Below are positions 47,001 to 55,283 of a stretch of DNA of 58,905 nucleotides, piece by piece. The notes under the pieces were generated by a model. The model was given only the letters and a program-made list of their open reading frames with translations, searched no databases and was not told the origin of the DNA. Numbering within the stretch: position 1 is the first letter of the stretch; each line of letters starts with the position of its first letter. This DNA comes from Prevotellamassilia timonensis (GTDB lineage: Bacteria > Bacteroidota > Bacteroidia > Bacteroidales > Bacteroidaceae), in contig NZ_JADYUH010000008.1 in NCBI RefSeq assembly GCF_021531665.1, forward strand, positions 1 to 58,905. The letters are read 5' to 3'. The position numbers and the translations under genes were made by a program.

Positions 47001-48106
47001 AAAATGCTAAAGCCTTTGACATCCTCATCATCACCTACGGACTTCTCATCACAGAAGAGAAACTCCTTCAATCCAAAGAATGGACCACCATCATCATGGA
47101 CGAAGCGCACACCATCAAGAACCGTGAAACCAAAATGTCAAAAGTGGCGATGCAGTTGCAAGCCAACTTCCGCCTGCTCCTGACCGGCACGCCCCTGCAA
47201 AACCACATCAGCGAAATGTGGAACCTCATGCAGTTCGCCAACCCCAATTTGCTGGGGTCCTTCAATGAGTTCAATGAACGATTCATCCTCCCCATTGAGC
47301 GTGACCACGACAAACAACGGCAGCAACAACTGCGCCGCATCATTTCTCCCTTCATTCTGCGTCGCACCAAGTCTGACGTGCTCAGCGAACTGCCTCAGAA
47401 AACAGAGATTCTGCGAAAAGTGAACCTCAGTCCCGAGGAGTGGGCTTTCTATGACAACATACGCGAAAAAGCACTTGCCGCTTTGGAAGTGAACGAAAGC
47501 ACTGCGATTCAGACCTTGGCTGAAATCACGCGTTTACGACAAGCTGCCTGCAACGCACGACTGATAAACCCCAAAGTGAAGATTCCCTCCTCCAAAATGG
47601 AATCCTTCCTGCAACTCGCTGAAGAGCTCGGGGAAAGCAACCACCGCGCCTTGGTCTTCAGCCAGTTCACCTCCCACCTGGCACTCGTACGCCAAGAACT
47701 TGATGCACGGGGCATTGAATATCTCTATCTGGACGGAGCCACCCCCGCCAAGGAGCGCGCCCGGCTGGTGGAGGAGTTTCAGCATGGCGACATGCCGCTC
47801 TTCCTCATCAGCCTCAAAGCCGGCGGCTTGGGATTGAACCTCACGGCTGCTGACTATGTCATCCACCTTGACCCGTGGTGGAACCCCGCCATTGAGAACC
47901 AAGCGACAGACCGCACCTACCGCATTGGACAACAGCGTCCCGTCACTGTCTATCGTCTCATCTCTTCCCACACCATCGAAGAGAAGATTCTCTCCCTGCA
48001 CACCACGAAAAAGAACCTCGCCGATGCCCTCCTCGAAGGTGCTGACGTCAGCGCAGCCATGTCCAAAGAGGAGATGCTCGCTCTGTTGCGTGAGGCTGAC
48101 TTTTGA
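44060..48106 (+). CDS. Large SNF2-family DEAD/DEAH-box ATPase
   Basis: A 1348-residue Swi2/Snf2 protein. The motor occupies about 890-1340: Walker A LLADDMGLGKTVQ (near 917), DEAH box (near 1013), TGTPLQNH, FSQFTSHL and NQATDRTYRIGQQRPV. Residues 1-60 resemble a winged-helix, and the following 800 residues are a helical and beta-rich region that is not recognised; no Cys-rich SWIM motif is evident. The likely role is DNA translocation or remodelling in transcription or repair. Roughly 44260-45250 is visibly more AT-rich and uses different codons than the helicase half, suggesting a separately acquired N-terminal segment. Transcribed alone, ending at the hairpin at 48241. Confidence 0.9.
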   Translation: MSDIQLPNDYAESRTLLYWALTANYLTSDKIEKIASLFNKRKVKIKQYLESWMQQGLIGHLDKEDFRNTTYYYIQPAVWLKLIEELNSSELNTRINKLRTSFPSRSEVPDDMIDFTRAVVRFKEGKSFVACLEDLDFLWYVFLDDEAPFPVMVLTHIMPDEKWHKFIEGLSIDLFEWLTSEYFRKLQYDICTEEEINALKKLILNRPELDEKDKYTLNNYILLQEFLLRRGCLQELMENESVDKSFLSLLSNIALVKLGQYDEAVKKFRRYLRAEDENYFETSIFNFYYGVALLYATPSVSKPSFKMIHELIQYENLQQGALAILAEIAQSGVTHMKSKEISLPKESDLEAAFIILVAKHFGLMIPAGADRILQRIQSEGIKLLQLEYLHDEPSLGGETVSQECDMKPSLHPYVVKPAWEETLDALLIMSNPARSSKTAEKKTSSKRIVYAVDTNNWNVEVKMQSSRDGVKWTAGRVVSLERFAKGQAEGMQAIDYAVSKHVTYHKSYGWYGKDYYSLCGEKAIAALVGNPLVFDVNTGQPLEVEKGNIQLSVAEKRKNFEIQINFDESQLKDGLVVERVNAQKIRVIQVTEMQRTILHGLTKSLLPLEAKPKLTNLLENLSQNVTVMSGLLQNSQTSEKCRAHSEIILQMQPVEEEIRCVLFTRPFGKVPPLCKPGKGMEVITTNVDGKSLQTTRNLKREKENLEAVMEVMQDYELLTTQSHEWLFSAAECLDLLERLLPLSKQCMVEWPEGERFKVKRQALVPSSFHLSVGSLAGWFELNGEVEISPTLKLKMSDLLDRLQGAKGEFIQVCGKEYVRLTSELRSYLENLSRLTTRKRKKVQLSGFHAPMIDALAGQGMQIDADSGYWNLMKRIRSAEEAEIKIPKTIQADLRPYQKEGYRWMSRLALWGAGALLADDMGLGKTVQSITLLLSRASEGAQLVIVPTSLVLNWRDELTRFAPSLNVKWLGQQGADRKEMVENAKAFDILIITYGLLITEEKLLQSKEWTTIIMDEAHTIKNRETKMSKVAMQLQANFRLLLTGTPLQNHISEMWNLMQFANPNLLGSFNEFNERFILPIERDHDKQRQQQLRRIISPFILRRTKSDVLSELPQKTEILRKVNLSPEEWAFYDNIREKALAALEVNESTAIQTLAEITRLRQAACNARLINPKVKIPSSKMESFLQLAEELGESNHRALVFSQFTSHLALVRQELDARGIEYLYLDGATPAKERARLVEEFQHGDMPLFLISLKAGGLGLNLTAADYVIHLDPWWNPAIENQATDRTYRIGQQRPVTVYRLISSHTIEEKILSLHTTKKNLADALLEGADVSAAMSKEEMLALLREADF

Positions 48107-48240
48107 GGGGAAGCCCCCCCTCCTCGTTTTGGGGATTATATAACGCGGGGCTGAAAACCTGGAAGGCGTGGTAAAAATTCGGGATGCCTTGCGCTGAGAC
48201 GGACTGAAAGCCCGCTAACTGCGGCTTTGAATGAAAAACA

Positions 48241-48303
48241 AATGTGGAATTTCCACCGAAGGAACACAGGAGCGTTCCGGTGGAAATTCCACATTTTTGT
48301 TTT
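48241..48303. terminator. Bidirectional terminator between SNF2 and cysN genes
   Basis: An 18-bp perfect stem: AATGTGGAATTTCCACCG at 48241-48258 with its complement at 48278-48295, bordered by A-rich and T-rich runs (AAAAAC before, TTTGTTTT after). It serves convergent transcripts from both sides. Confidence 0.92.
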
Positions 48304-48332
48304 GCCCGGACTGTTCAACGAGTCTCAGAGAC

Positions 48333-49811
48333 TCATTCACGCACAAGAATCTCCAAGCCTTGACGGCGGAGTTCAGCAACGGCTGTGCGGATGGCGGGAC
48401 GATGCTCCGGAGCGATGCCCAACTTGTTGAGGTCAAGCACGGGGAGTGCGTCGGACTCGCGAAGGTCTTCCTGCGAAACAGAACGGAGAATCATGCCGAC
48501 GCAGGAGGTGTTGTTCGTGATGGGGTCGATGAGAATGAACGCGCCGGTGGGTTTGTCGTCTTTATAGGCATCAAAGAAGACTTCCTTGGCGGTGAGCAGC
48601 GTGGCGCAAGCAATCTCGTTGAGTTCAAGATGGTCTGTGGCAGTGCGCTCCAGCGTGTTCACGTTAATCTTATAATCAAAATGGTCAATCTTGCAGCGCG
48701 TGAGGTTGGTCGTGTGCTTGAGATAGAAGGACTTCTTGACGTCCATTGGTTCTTCGTCCATCCAAACGAGCATGGCTTCGAAGGAGCGACCCACCTCGGG
48801 AAGGTTGTCGGGGTGTACAATCATTTCCCCACGGCTGATGTCTATCTCGTCCTCCAACTGTAGCGTCACGCTCTGAGGAGGGAAGGCATAGTCCAAGTCG
48901 CCATCATAGGTGACAATGCGTTTCACCCGGCTTTCCTTGCCGGAAGGAAGGGCGAGCACGCGGTCTCCCTTGCGAACGATACCGGAAGCCACCTTGCCGC
49001 TGAAGCCGCGGAAGTCAAGGTCGGGGCGCAGCACATACTGCACGGGAAAACGGAAGTCCTTCAGGTTGTGGTCGTTGCCAATCTCCACTGTTTCCAAATA
49101 TTCCAAGAGAGACGGACCTTCATACCACGGAGTTCGCTCGCTGCGACTGACGACGTTGTCGCCTTCAAGCGCGGAGAGGGGGATGCACCTCACGTCGGGG
49201 ATATCAAAAGGCTCAATGAAGGTGGTGAAGTCCTTGACGATGCGGTTGAAAACGTCCTGACTGTAGTCTTCAAGGTCCATTTTGTTCACGGCAAGCACGA
49301 TGTGGCGAATGCCGAGGAGGGAGCAGAGATAGGTGTGGCGCTTGGTCTGAGTGATGACGCCGGTGCGTGCATCCACGAGGATGATGGCGAGGTTGGCGGT
49401 GGAGCCGCCGGTAATCATGTTTCGCGTGTACTGCTCGTGTCCCGGTGTGTCGGCGATGATGAACTTGCGTTTGTTGGTGGAGAAGTAGCGATAGGCAACG
49501 TCAATGGTGATGCCCTGTTCGCGCTCCGCCTTCAGTCCGTCGCAGAGGAGGGCATAGTCAATCTTTCCTGCACCGGCATTTCCGACGCGGCGGGAATCAC
49601 GCTCGAGGGCAGAAAGTTGGTCTTCATAGAGTTTTTTGGAGTCGAAAAGGAGACGACCGATGAGGGTTGATTTACCGTCATCGACGGAGCCGGCGGTGAG
49701 CAGGCGCAAGAGATCCTTGCGCTCGTCCTGGTCCAGATATTCTTCAATGGACATGCGCCGTCCTTCAACGACAACTTCTTCGTTCTGTGCGTTGTTTTGA
49801 GGTTGGTTCAT
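48333..49811 (-). CDS. cysN: Sulfate adenylyltransferase subunit 1 (GTPase)
   Basis: GTP-hydrolysing subunit that drives CysD to form adenosine 5'-phosphosulfate. The 492 residues hold an EF-Tu-like G-domain: P-loop GSVDDGKST at 41-49, [11 protein letters not shown], and NKMDL; two beta-barrel domains follow. There is no fused CysC kinase domain. The catalytic partner cysD, usually adjacent, is absent from the window, while cysC is 5.5 kb away in the same orientation. The upstream gap of 116 bp is mostly element B4, so cysN may be read through from the VTC cluster or use a promoter in the repeat. Confidence 0.95.
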   Translation of the reverse strand: MNQPQNNAQNEEVVVEGRRMSIEEYLDQDERKDLLRLLTAGSVDDGKSTLIGRLLFDSKKLYEDQLSALERDSRRVGNAGAGKIDYALLCDGLKAEREQGITIDVAYRYFSTNKRKFIIADTPGHEQYTRNMITGGSTANLAIILVDARTGVITQTKRHTYLCSLLGIRHIVLAVNKMDLEDYSQDVFNRIVKDFTTFIEPFDIPDVRCIPLSALEGDNVVSRSERTPWYEGPSLLEYLETVEIGNDHNLKDFRFPVQYVLRPDLDFRGFSGKVASGIVRKGDRVLALPSGKESRVKRIVTYDGDLDYAFPPQSVTLQLEDEIDISRGEMIVHPDNLPEVGRSFEAMLVWMDEEPMDVKKSFYLKHTTNLTRCKIDHFDYKINVNTLERTATDHLELNEIACATLLTAKEVFFDAYKDDKPTGAFILIDPITNNTSCVGMILRSVSQEDLRESDALPVLDLNKLGIAPEHRPAIRTAVAELRRQGLEILVRE

Positions 49812-49825
49812 TCTTCTATACCGAT

Positions 49826-49905
49826 AGGGTGTGTTCTATAAATTACGAAATAAGGAGTGTTCAAAAGAAAGTGATTGCGTTTTCAACTTGATTTTAGAAC
49901 ACCCC
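49826..49905 (-). repeat. Hairpin element B, deletion derivative B4
   Basis: About 80 bp: GGGTGTGTTCTATAAATTACG at one end joined to TTTTAGAACACCCC at the other, with the middle missing. It keeps only the two ends of element B. Confidence 0.8.
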
Positions 49906-49927
49906 TATATATAATAAGGAGTAGTTA

Positions 49928-51148
49928 TCATGAGGGCATCACGTTGGTCTTGCCGGACACGTAGGTCCAGGTTCCGTCAATGGAGATGCCTTTTGCTTTG
50001 GCGCCGGTGACGGTCATGTTGATGTCGCCGCCGTCGAAGGTGAGGTCACGTTTGCCTTTGATGCCTCGGCATTTGGATTCGAGGATGGGGTCGCCGGGCA
50101 TGTAGGTCGTTCCGCTGACAGTCATCTTGATGCTGGTTGCGTTGCCGGAGGACTGGTTGATGAACATGTCCCACGCGGCACTGATGCCCTTGGCACCGTT
50201 GCCGGAAACCGTGGCGATGATGGTGCCGCCGGTGACGTAGAACGTGCTGTCGTTCTTGATGCCTTTGGTGTCGTCGGCAGCCACGTCAAGGTTGAAGGTA
50301 CCGCCGGAGATTCTGACAAAGCCGTTGTCCACGTCCGTCAAGTCCTTGGTTTTCTCCACATCGATACAGTCGCCCTTAGCGCCGGAGAGGTTGAACGTGC
50401 CGCCGCGCGCATCAAGATATTGACCGATGTGCATGGCATCGCTCTCGGCGTGAGTCACGTTGAACGTTCCGAATCCGGCAGAGAATTGAGCATATTCGTC
50501 AGAAGCAAAGGCGTGTTTTGTGTTACCGACAAGGTTCAGCACACCGGCTCCGGAGAACTCGGCGTGACCGTTGACGAAGAAGCAGGCTTTCTGTACGCCG
50601 CCGGCAGCGTCCGCCAGAGTGGAGGTGGTGCCTTCGGGCAGGACGATTTTGATGCGTTTTCCGTTCTCGATGCTGATGGCGGATTGTGTCGTGTTGGCGA
50701 GTTGCAGGTTGTCAAGGATGACGGTGGCTTTATATTCTCCGTCCATGCCAAAGAAGCCGTTGTCGCTCGCTCCGTGGAGACGATAGGTCACCTCTGAAGC
50801 AAGCGTCGGGTCTTGGAGGACACTGACTGTGGCGTCCGTCACGGTGACTGCAAGCAAAGGAGCGACATCACCAGCCACGGTGATGCTCGCCTTGGCGCCT
50901 TCGTATGCCACATCCACCAAGCCGGGCGTATAGACCGTTGTCTTGTCCACGACAATGCTGTCGATGTCTGCCACGTGGAACGTGTTGCCCATGACCGTGA
51001 GAGCGGTGGCGTCAGCAGAGGGAACAATGTCGCCGGCGGTGGCTGCGGGGATGAGCGTGCAGACCGGTCCGCAGTGAACTCTCATGGTCTGCGCTGCGCT
51101 GCTGAGGGCGATGCCGAAAAGGAAAAGGAAAGAGTATAGTTTTTTCAT
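49928..51148 (-). CDS. Exported DUF4353-type carbohydrate-binding beta-helix protein
   Basis: A 406-residue exported protein. Signal peptide, residues 1-19 (GIALSSAAQ). The mature part is a right-handed beta-helix with repeated GGTFNL, GGTIIAT and GGDINMTV turns and the motif FFVNGHAEFSGAGVLNL, as in the DUF4353 family related to a clostridial polysaccharide-binding protein. Two cysteines lie close to the mature N-terminus (HCGPVC). Its start overlaps the stop of the upstream small T9SS protein by 4 bp, so the two are translationally coupled. It belongs to the VTC-DUF4956 cluster; a role as surface carbohydrate-binding partner is inferred. Confidence 0.85.
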   Translation of the reverse strand: MKKLYSFLFLFGIALSSAAQTMRVHCGPVCTLIPAATAGDIVPSADATALTVMGNTFHVADIDSIVVDKTTVYTPGLVDVAYEGAKASITVAGDVAPLLAVTVTDATVSVLQDPTLASEVTYRLHGASDNGFFGMDGEYKATVILDNLQLANTTQSAISIENGKRIKIVLPEGTTSTLADAAGGVQKACFFVNGHAEFSGAGVLNLVGNTKHAFASDEYAQFSAGFGTFNVTHAESDAMHIGQYLDARGGTFNLSGAKGDCIDVEKTKDLTDVDNGFVRISGGTFNLDVAADDTKGIKNDSTFYVTGGTIIATVSGNGAKGISAAWDMFINQSSGNATSIKMTVSGTTYMPGDPILESKCRGIKGKRDLTFDGGDINMTVTGAKAKGISIDGTWTYVSGKTNVMPS

Positions 51149-51564
51149 TGTGCTGTCACTTTGAAGGTTTGACCATTGACTTTCACGAGATAGATGCCGG
51201 GAGTGAAGGTGGCATCCGGAGAGAGAGAACGACCATCGGCGGAATAGACTTGAACGGCTGCACCGGACTTCACGGAGAGTCTGCCGTTGCGAATGGCGGG
51301 AGCGATGCTGCCCTTGGTGAATACATTGGAGATGGCGGTTGAGGTCGTGGCAAAGAACATCTTGCTGACATCGCCGAGTGGGAAGGAAGCCGTTTGGACG
51401 CCGTTGTCAAACTTCATCACGCCGTTGTCGAAAGTGATTTTCAATTTGTCGGAGGAGAAACTGGTTTCTTCACCATTGGTCTGACGCAGCGTCAGATAGT
51501 CATAACTCTGCGCCGCGCAGGGAAGTGTGCTGAGCACAAAAAGGAGAGTAAGTAATTTTCTCAT
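51145..51564 (-). CDS. Small secreted T9SS-sorted protein
   Basis: A 139-residue exported protein: signal peptide to about residue 20 (PCAAQS), a short beta-rich segment (LTLRQTNGEETSFSSDKLKITFDNG), and a T9SS type A sorting domain that takes up most of the second half (RLSVKSGAAVQVYSADGR to TFKVTAQ). The cargo part is very small, so it could be an adaptor or anchor. Stop and start overlap by 4 bp with the beta-helix protein, which lacks a sorting domain of its own, suggesting a joint surface assembly. Family otherwise unknown. Confidence 0.8.
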   Translation of the reverse strand: MRKLLTLLFVLSTLPCAAQSYDYLTLRQTNGEETSFSSDKLKITFDNGVMKFDNGVQTASFPLGDVSKMFFATTSTAISNVFTKGSIAPAIRNGRLSVKSGAAVQVYSADGRSLSPDATFTPGIYLVKVNGQTFKVTAQ

Positions 51565-51592
51565 TGCGCAAGTATGGTTTTGATTTTGTGTA

Positions 51593-51662
51593 GGGGTGTT
51601 CTAAAAATTAGGTTGAGTTGATTTTTGATTTCTTAGAGATGAACTTTTGTCAGTTGAGGAAG
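51593..51662 (+). repeat. Hairpin element B, half copy B5
   Basis: Begins GGGGTGTTCTAAAAATTAGG like B3 but stops at the centre (CAGTTGAGGAAG), retaining one arm of the hairpin. It lies inside the VTC-cluster transcript, between the DUF2490 and T9SS genes. Confidence 0.8.
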
Positions 51663-51689
51663 TGGTGTCTCAGACAGTTCCTTACCGTC

Positions 51690-52550
51690 TCAGAACTTGA
51701 ACTTATAGCCCAGCGAGATAGCGTGAAGGTCGCCCTCGTCATCGTCGTCCGCTCCGGTTTGGAAGACATAGCCCACCTCGAGGCGGTGCTTCTTGGTGAT
51801 TTTCCATTCCGTGCCGACGCTCACGCGTTTTTTGTCGAGGCTAAAGCCTTCGCTGAGGTTGTTACTCAGTTCAAAGGAGGCGTAGGGAGTGAGCGGCGAG
51901 TGTTTGATGTTGTATTCGACCTGCAGTCTGGAGCGCAGGTAGTGTTTGTTCTTGGACTCTTTTTCTTTCACATCGGGTCCTTTGAGTTTGGAGAAGACAC
52001 GTCCTTCCATGCAGTGTTTTTCGCCGGTCCAAGCGTCAATCATGTTGGCGGGAATTTCGTCACGATATTTGTCGCGGAGTGTGGTCGTGCTGCGATAGTG
52101 CGTGAACTGATAGCGTTCGCGCAGACTGAAGGTGAAGCGTCCGGCGGCGACTTTTCCCGTAAGGTCGAAGACGGCACGGTGTTTGTTGCGCCAGTAGCCG
52201 TGGTCCACGTTCAGTCCATTGGAGATGACGGTGGAGGGGTCATCCTCGTCGACTTCCCAATCCTCTTTCGTCTCTTGGAGATTACGCTGGTGGATAAAGT
52301 CATAGCCCACGCCGAGAGAAAGGAACTTGAAGGGTTTATAGGTCGCACCGAGGGAGAAGTCCCAGCGCTCCACGCTTCGCAGTTTGTCCTCGGCTCGGAA
52401 GTCAAGTCCGGCTTCCACGGAGAACTTTTTGGAGAAATCCTTCTGGGCGCCGAAAGACGTCCATAAACCGAAGTCATCGCCTGCCAGGGCGGTGAGAGGA
52501 GCGGCGGAGAGCAGTCCGAGACAGAGAAGTGATTTGCGAATGAAGGACAT
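51690..52550 (-). CDS. DUF2490 outer-membrane barrel protein
   Basis: A DUF2490-type protein of about 286 residues. Signal peptide MSFIRKSLLCLGLLSAAPLTALA, then amphipathic strands: FGLWTSFGAQKDFSKKFSVEAGLDFR, WDFSLGATYKPFKFLSLGVGYDF and the C-terminal ISLGYKFKF ending in Phe, all typical of small outer-membrane barrels. The start at 52550 is chosen for the clean signal; Met codons at 52562 and 52601 are possible. It lies 83 bp after the DUF4956 gene in the VTC cluster. The function of DUF2490 is not established; in this setting it could be the outer-membrane component. Confidence 0.82.
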   Translation of the reverse strand: MSFIRKSLLCLGLLSAAPLTALAGDDFGLWTSFGAQKDFSKKFSVEAGLDFRAEDKLRSVERWDFSLGATYKPFKFLSLGVGYDFIHQRNLQETKEDWEVDEDDPSTVISNGLNVDHGYWRNKHRAVFDLTGKVAAGRFTFSLRERYQFTHYRSTTTLRDKYRDEIPANMIDAWTGEKHCMEGRVFSKLKGPDVKEKESKNKHYLRSRLQVEYNIKHSPLTPYASFELSNNLSEGFSLDKKRVSVGTEWKITKKHRLEVGYVFQTGADDDDEGDLHAISLGYKFKF

Positions 52551-52633
52551 GGGCAGAGTCATGTGAAAATGAAAATTGTGTGTGGAACATTTGAGCCGCA
52601 CCGCGGACGCTTTGAACCGCGGCTTCCTGCACC

Positions 52634-53305
52634 TTAGGGATTAGGAATCTTGAGCATGCGGTCGATGCTCTTGATGCGTTTGTCGGGGTCGTGATAAAAG
52701 ACGCGGAGCATGGTCATATCGGTAAGAAAATCAACGGCGCCGACTTCGATGCGATTGATTTTGATGCCGAGACGTTTTTCGAGGTCTTCTTTCAGTTCGT
52801 CCATTCTGTCGGGACGGATGAGGTCGATGTTGTCATACTTCACCAACTTGCATCCCTCACTCTTGTTCGTGAGGAAGTTCTCGCAGAGCCAAACGCAGCC
52901 GATGAAGATGGCGTTGATGACGAGTTGGTCCACAAGCGTGAAGGAGTCGAAGCGACCATTGATGACAGAGAGGGCAACGAGGAAGAAGAGATAGGTCATC
53001 TCTCGGATGGGCACACTCTCTGTGCGATAGCGGATGATGCCGAAGATGGCGAAGAGTCCGAGGGCGGCGCCGATGCCCATGTCGCTCGAGCCTTGCAGCA
53101 GGAGGGAGATGAGCATGAAAATGCTGACGGAGAGAAGGATGAAGGTGAAATAGTAGTCTCTTCGGTGACCTTTGGGATAGTAGAAGAAGTGAACAATTAT
53201 CCAAGTGACGAGGGAATTGACGGCGAGACTGACGATGAGGTTCACCATGGGCTCTGTCAGTTGTAAGTTATCGGCTGAGAAAATGTCTGAAAAGAGGGAA
53301 GTCAT
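52634..53305 (-). CDS. DUF4956 integral membrane protein
   Basis: A 223-residue inner-membrane protein with about four hydrophobic segments (22-40, 52-70, 77-92, 103-118) and a further one near 128-142. The signature ALGLFAIFGIIRYRTESVPIREMTYLF of DUF4956 is present at 81-107. The C-terminal 80 residues are soluble (DNIDLIRPDRMDELKEDL), probably cytoplasmic. DUF4956 genes are repeatedly found next to VTC-domain polyphosphate polymerases; here the VTC gene ends 31 bp upstream. A role as membrane partner or channel for the polymerase is inference. Confidence 0.88.
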   Translation of the reverse strand: MTSLFSDIFSADNLQLTEPMVNLIVSLAVNSLVTWIIVHFFYYPKGHRRDYYFTFILLSVSIFMLISLLLQGSSDMGIGAALGLFAIFGIIRYRTESVPIREMTYLFFLVALSVINGRFDSFTLVDQLVINAIFIGCVWLCENFLTNKSEGCKLVKYDNIDLIRPDRMDELKEDLEKRLGIKINRIEVGAVDFLTDMTMLRVFYHDPDKRIKSIDRMLKIPNP

Positions 53306-53336
53306 GAAAAAAAGAACTTTAAGAGAAGTGTTAAGG

Positions 53337-54122
53337 TTAGCATTGCGGACTCTTTTGAGCCACTTTGTTGATTTTGATGAGTCTCTTTTTGAAACGATTC
53401 ACTTGTAGTGCGTCATTGGTGACGGTGGCACCGATGCAGTATTTGCTGAATCCGGAGGGTTTGATGCGGAGTTCTCGCAACAGCGGCAGGATGGGTGATG
53501 GAGCGCGTCCGTCTCTTTTGAGTTCAATGACGACGATGGGATTCATGTCCTTTTCCTTGCCCGTTTCGAGGTTGTGGAAGTGGATGTTGAAATCGATGGT
53601 GAGCCGTTCGGTCTTGTCGAAGTTGACGAGCGTGATGCGGTTGAAGCGATTCCCAACGGTGGGTTTGAGTTCGTCAAAGTGCCATCCGGTTCTTTGTTCG
53701 AGGAAATCCTCTCCAAAGTTCTCTTCCATGACGGCTTGAAGCGAGGGCACTTTCACGCGTTTCTTGTGGGTCTTCCCGTGGTTGTCTTTTTTCTTCACTT
53801 CGAGGAAGGATTCGTCAGAGGCGACGTAGGTTCTCACCCTGACTTTCGTGCGGGGGAGGTGTCCACACTGGTGTTGCTGATACATCGACTGCCCTTCCTT
53901 CTTGTCCCAGTAGGTGGTGGCGTAGGGGCTGATTCGATGTCCGTCAATTTCTTGTGAGAAATAGTTTCCACGAACCCTCTCAAGGAGTTTGACAAGCGTA
54001 GGGAAATTTGTGAGATATTTGCAGTCCGTCCTTTTCATCAGTCTGATGGCAGACATATCGTCCAACGTGATGGGCGGAAGTGCCTGGAGCAGTTGTTCAA
54101 TTTGGGCGTCTTGGTCTTTCAT
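53337..54122 (-). CDS. VTC-domain polyphosphate polymerase-like protein
   Basis: A 261-residue VTC-domain protein (triphosphate-tunnel fold). The basic and acidic tunnel signatures are in order: KRTDCKYL (30-37), TKVRVRTYV (92-100), FLEVKKKDNHGKTHKKRV (107-123), then VNFDKTERLTIDFN and the C-terminal VIELKRDG. In the yeast VTC complex this domain makes polyphosphate from ATP; bacterial members are mostly untested. There is no membrane segment, so DUF4956 probably supplies the anchor. The frame extends to 54203, but MKDQDAQ at 54122 fits the promoter at 54237. First gene of the cluster. Confidence 0.85.
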   Translation of the reverse strand: MKDQDAQIEQLLQALPPITLDDMSAIRLMKRTDCKYLTNFPTLVKLLERVRGNYFSQEIDGHRISPYATTYWDKKEGQSMYQQHQCGHLPRTKVRVRTYVASDESFLEVKKKDNHGKTHKKRVKVPSLQAVMEENFGEDFLEQRTGWHFDELKPTVGNRFNRITLVNFDKTERLTIDFNIHFHNLETGKEKDMNPIVVIELKRDGRAPSPILPLLRELRIKPSGFSKYCIGATVTNDALQVNRFKKRLIKINKVAQKSPQC

Positions 54123-54236
54123 AGCATCTTGTGTCTGTCCCAAATGAAGGAAAACAAAAAAGGATGAGGCACGGAACACTTTCCGTGGTTGTTCCTTCCC
54201 CATCCCTTCTGTCTCGTTAATCTATTAATTTGCGAG

Positions 54237-54267
54237 CAAAGGTAAAGATAACTATCAATTACGCAAA
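54237..54267 (-). promoter_or_regulatory. Promoter of the VTC-DUF4956 cluster
   Basis: On the minus strand TTTG (54264-54267), 19 bases, TACCTTTG (54237-54244). It predicts a leader of about 110 nt before the VTC start and is one of the two best-matching promoters in the window. Confidence 0.75.
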
Positions 54268-54289
54268 ACTTCCCGTTACAAAATTGTGA

Positions 54290-54308
54290 AGGCTCGCTTC
54301 ACGAGCCT
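54290..54308 (-). terminator. Hairpin after the cation-efflux gene
   Basis: AGGCTCG-CTTCA-CGAGCCT, a 7-bp perfect stem 31 bases after the CDF stop on the minus strand, followed by TCACAATTTTG. It separates the cysC-CDF unit from the VTC promoter. Confidence 0.6.
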
Positions 54309-54338
54309 AAAATTCATGCCGCTGCCTTCACCCGCGGC

Positions 54339-55283
54339 TCATTTCACCGGCTCCACGTGGGTATAGACGAACGTTTGCGCACCGAATCTTTTGCGGAGTT
54401 TCTCCTCAATGACGCGGGTGGTCTGATGGGCGTCGGCAATGGTGGTCTGTCCGTCCATTCGGAAGTGAACGTCGATGGCGCAGTAGTTTCCGATGCGGCG
54501 GGTACGGAGATTGTGTGGGTCGGACGTGCCGGGCTGTTCCAAGATGGTGTCACGGATGAAAGCCTCCTCTTCTTCGGGAAGAGACTTCTCCAGAAGTTCT
54601 TCAACGCTTGGCACGGTCAGTTCGCACGCCACCTTGACCACGAGGAAACTGACGACGATGGCTGCCAAGGGGTCGAGAATGCGCCATTGCTCTCCCAGGA
54701 CAATCGCGCCGCCAATGCCGACTGCCGTGCCGATGCTGGAAAGGGCATCACTGCGGTGGTGCCAGGCGTTGGCGACAACGGTCTCAGAATGAAGGCGGCG
54801 CCCGCAGCGGAGCGTGTAGCGGAAGAGCACTTCCTTGGAGAAAATGGAGACGAGTGCGGCAATCAGTGCCACCCAGCCGGGACGACTGAGCGTGGCTCCG
54901 TTCATCCAGTCGTAGATTTGAACGGCGGCGCTCCAGAAGATACCGATGCCGACGGCAAAGAGCATGAGCCCGATGGTCGCCGTGGCAAGGGTCTCATATT
55001 TGCCATGCCCAAAATCGTGGTCGGCATCGCAGGGTTTCCCCGAGAGGCGGACAAAGGCAATGACAACGATGTCGGTCAAGAAATCGGAAAGTGAATGCAC
55101 CGCATCGGCAACCATCGCCGAACTGCCACCGAGCCAACCGCAGAGAAACTTGAAGATGGGGAGCACGAAGTTCACAAGACTTCCCCAAAGCGTTACTTTG
55201 TAGATTTCCTTGCGGCGCTGTACCGCCTCACCGACCTGTGCTTCTGCCTGAGAAGTTGGATTTTGACGCTCTGGAGTTTTCAT
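54339..55283 (-). CDS. Cation diffusion facilitator (CDF) transporter
   Basis: A 314-residue inner-membrane divalent metal/proton antiporter with six helices. The metal-site motifs are DAVHSLSD in helix 2 (HxxxD) and HHRSDALSS in helix 5, with HDFGHGKYE between. The cytoplasmic C-terminal domain (EEAFIRDTILEQPG, CAIDVHFRMDG) is family-typical. It lacks a His-rich loop, so zinc, iron or manganese remain possible. Its start overlaps the cysC stop by 4 bp, an unusual coupling of metal efflux with sulfate activation. Confidence 0.92.
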   Translation of the reverse strand: MKTPERQNPTSQAEAQVGEAVQRRKEIYKVTLWGSLVNFVLPIFKFLCGWLGGSSAMVADAVHSLSDFLTDIVVIAFVRLSGKPCDADHDFGHGKYETLATATIGLMLFAVGIGIFWSAAVQIYDWMNGATLSRPGWVALIAALVSIFSKEVLFRYTLRCGRRLHSETVVANAWHHRSDALSSIGTAVGIGGAIVLGEQWRILDPLAAIVVSFLVVKVACELTVPSVEELLEKSLPEEEEAFIRDTILEQPGTSDPHNLRTRRIGNYCAIDVHFRMDGQTTIADAHQTTRVIEEKLRKRFGAQTFVYTHVEPVK

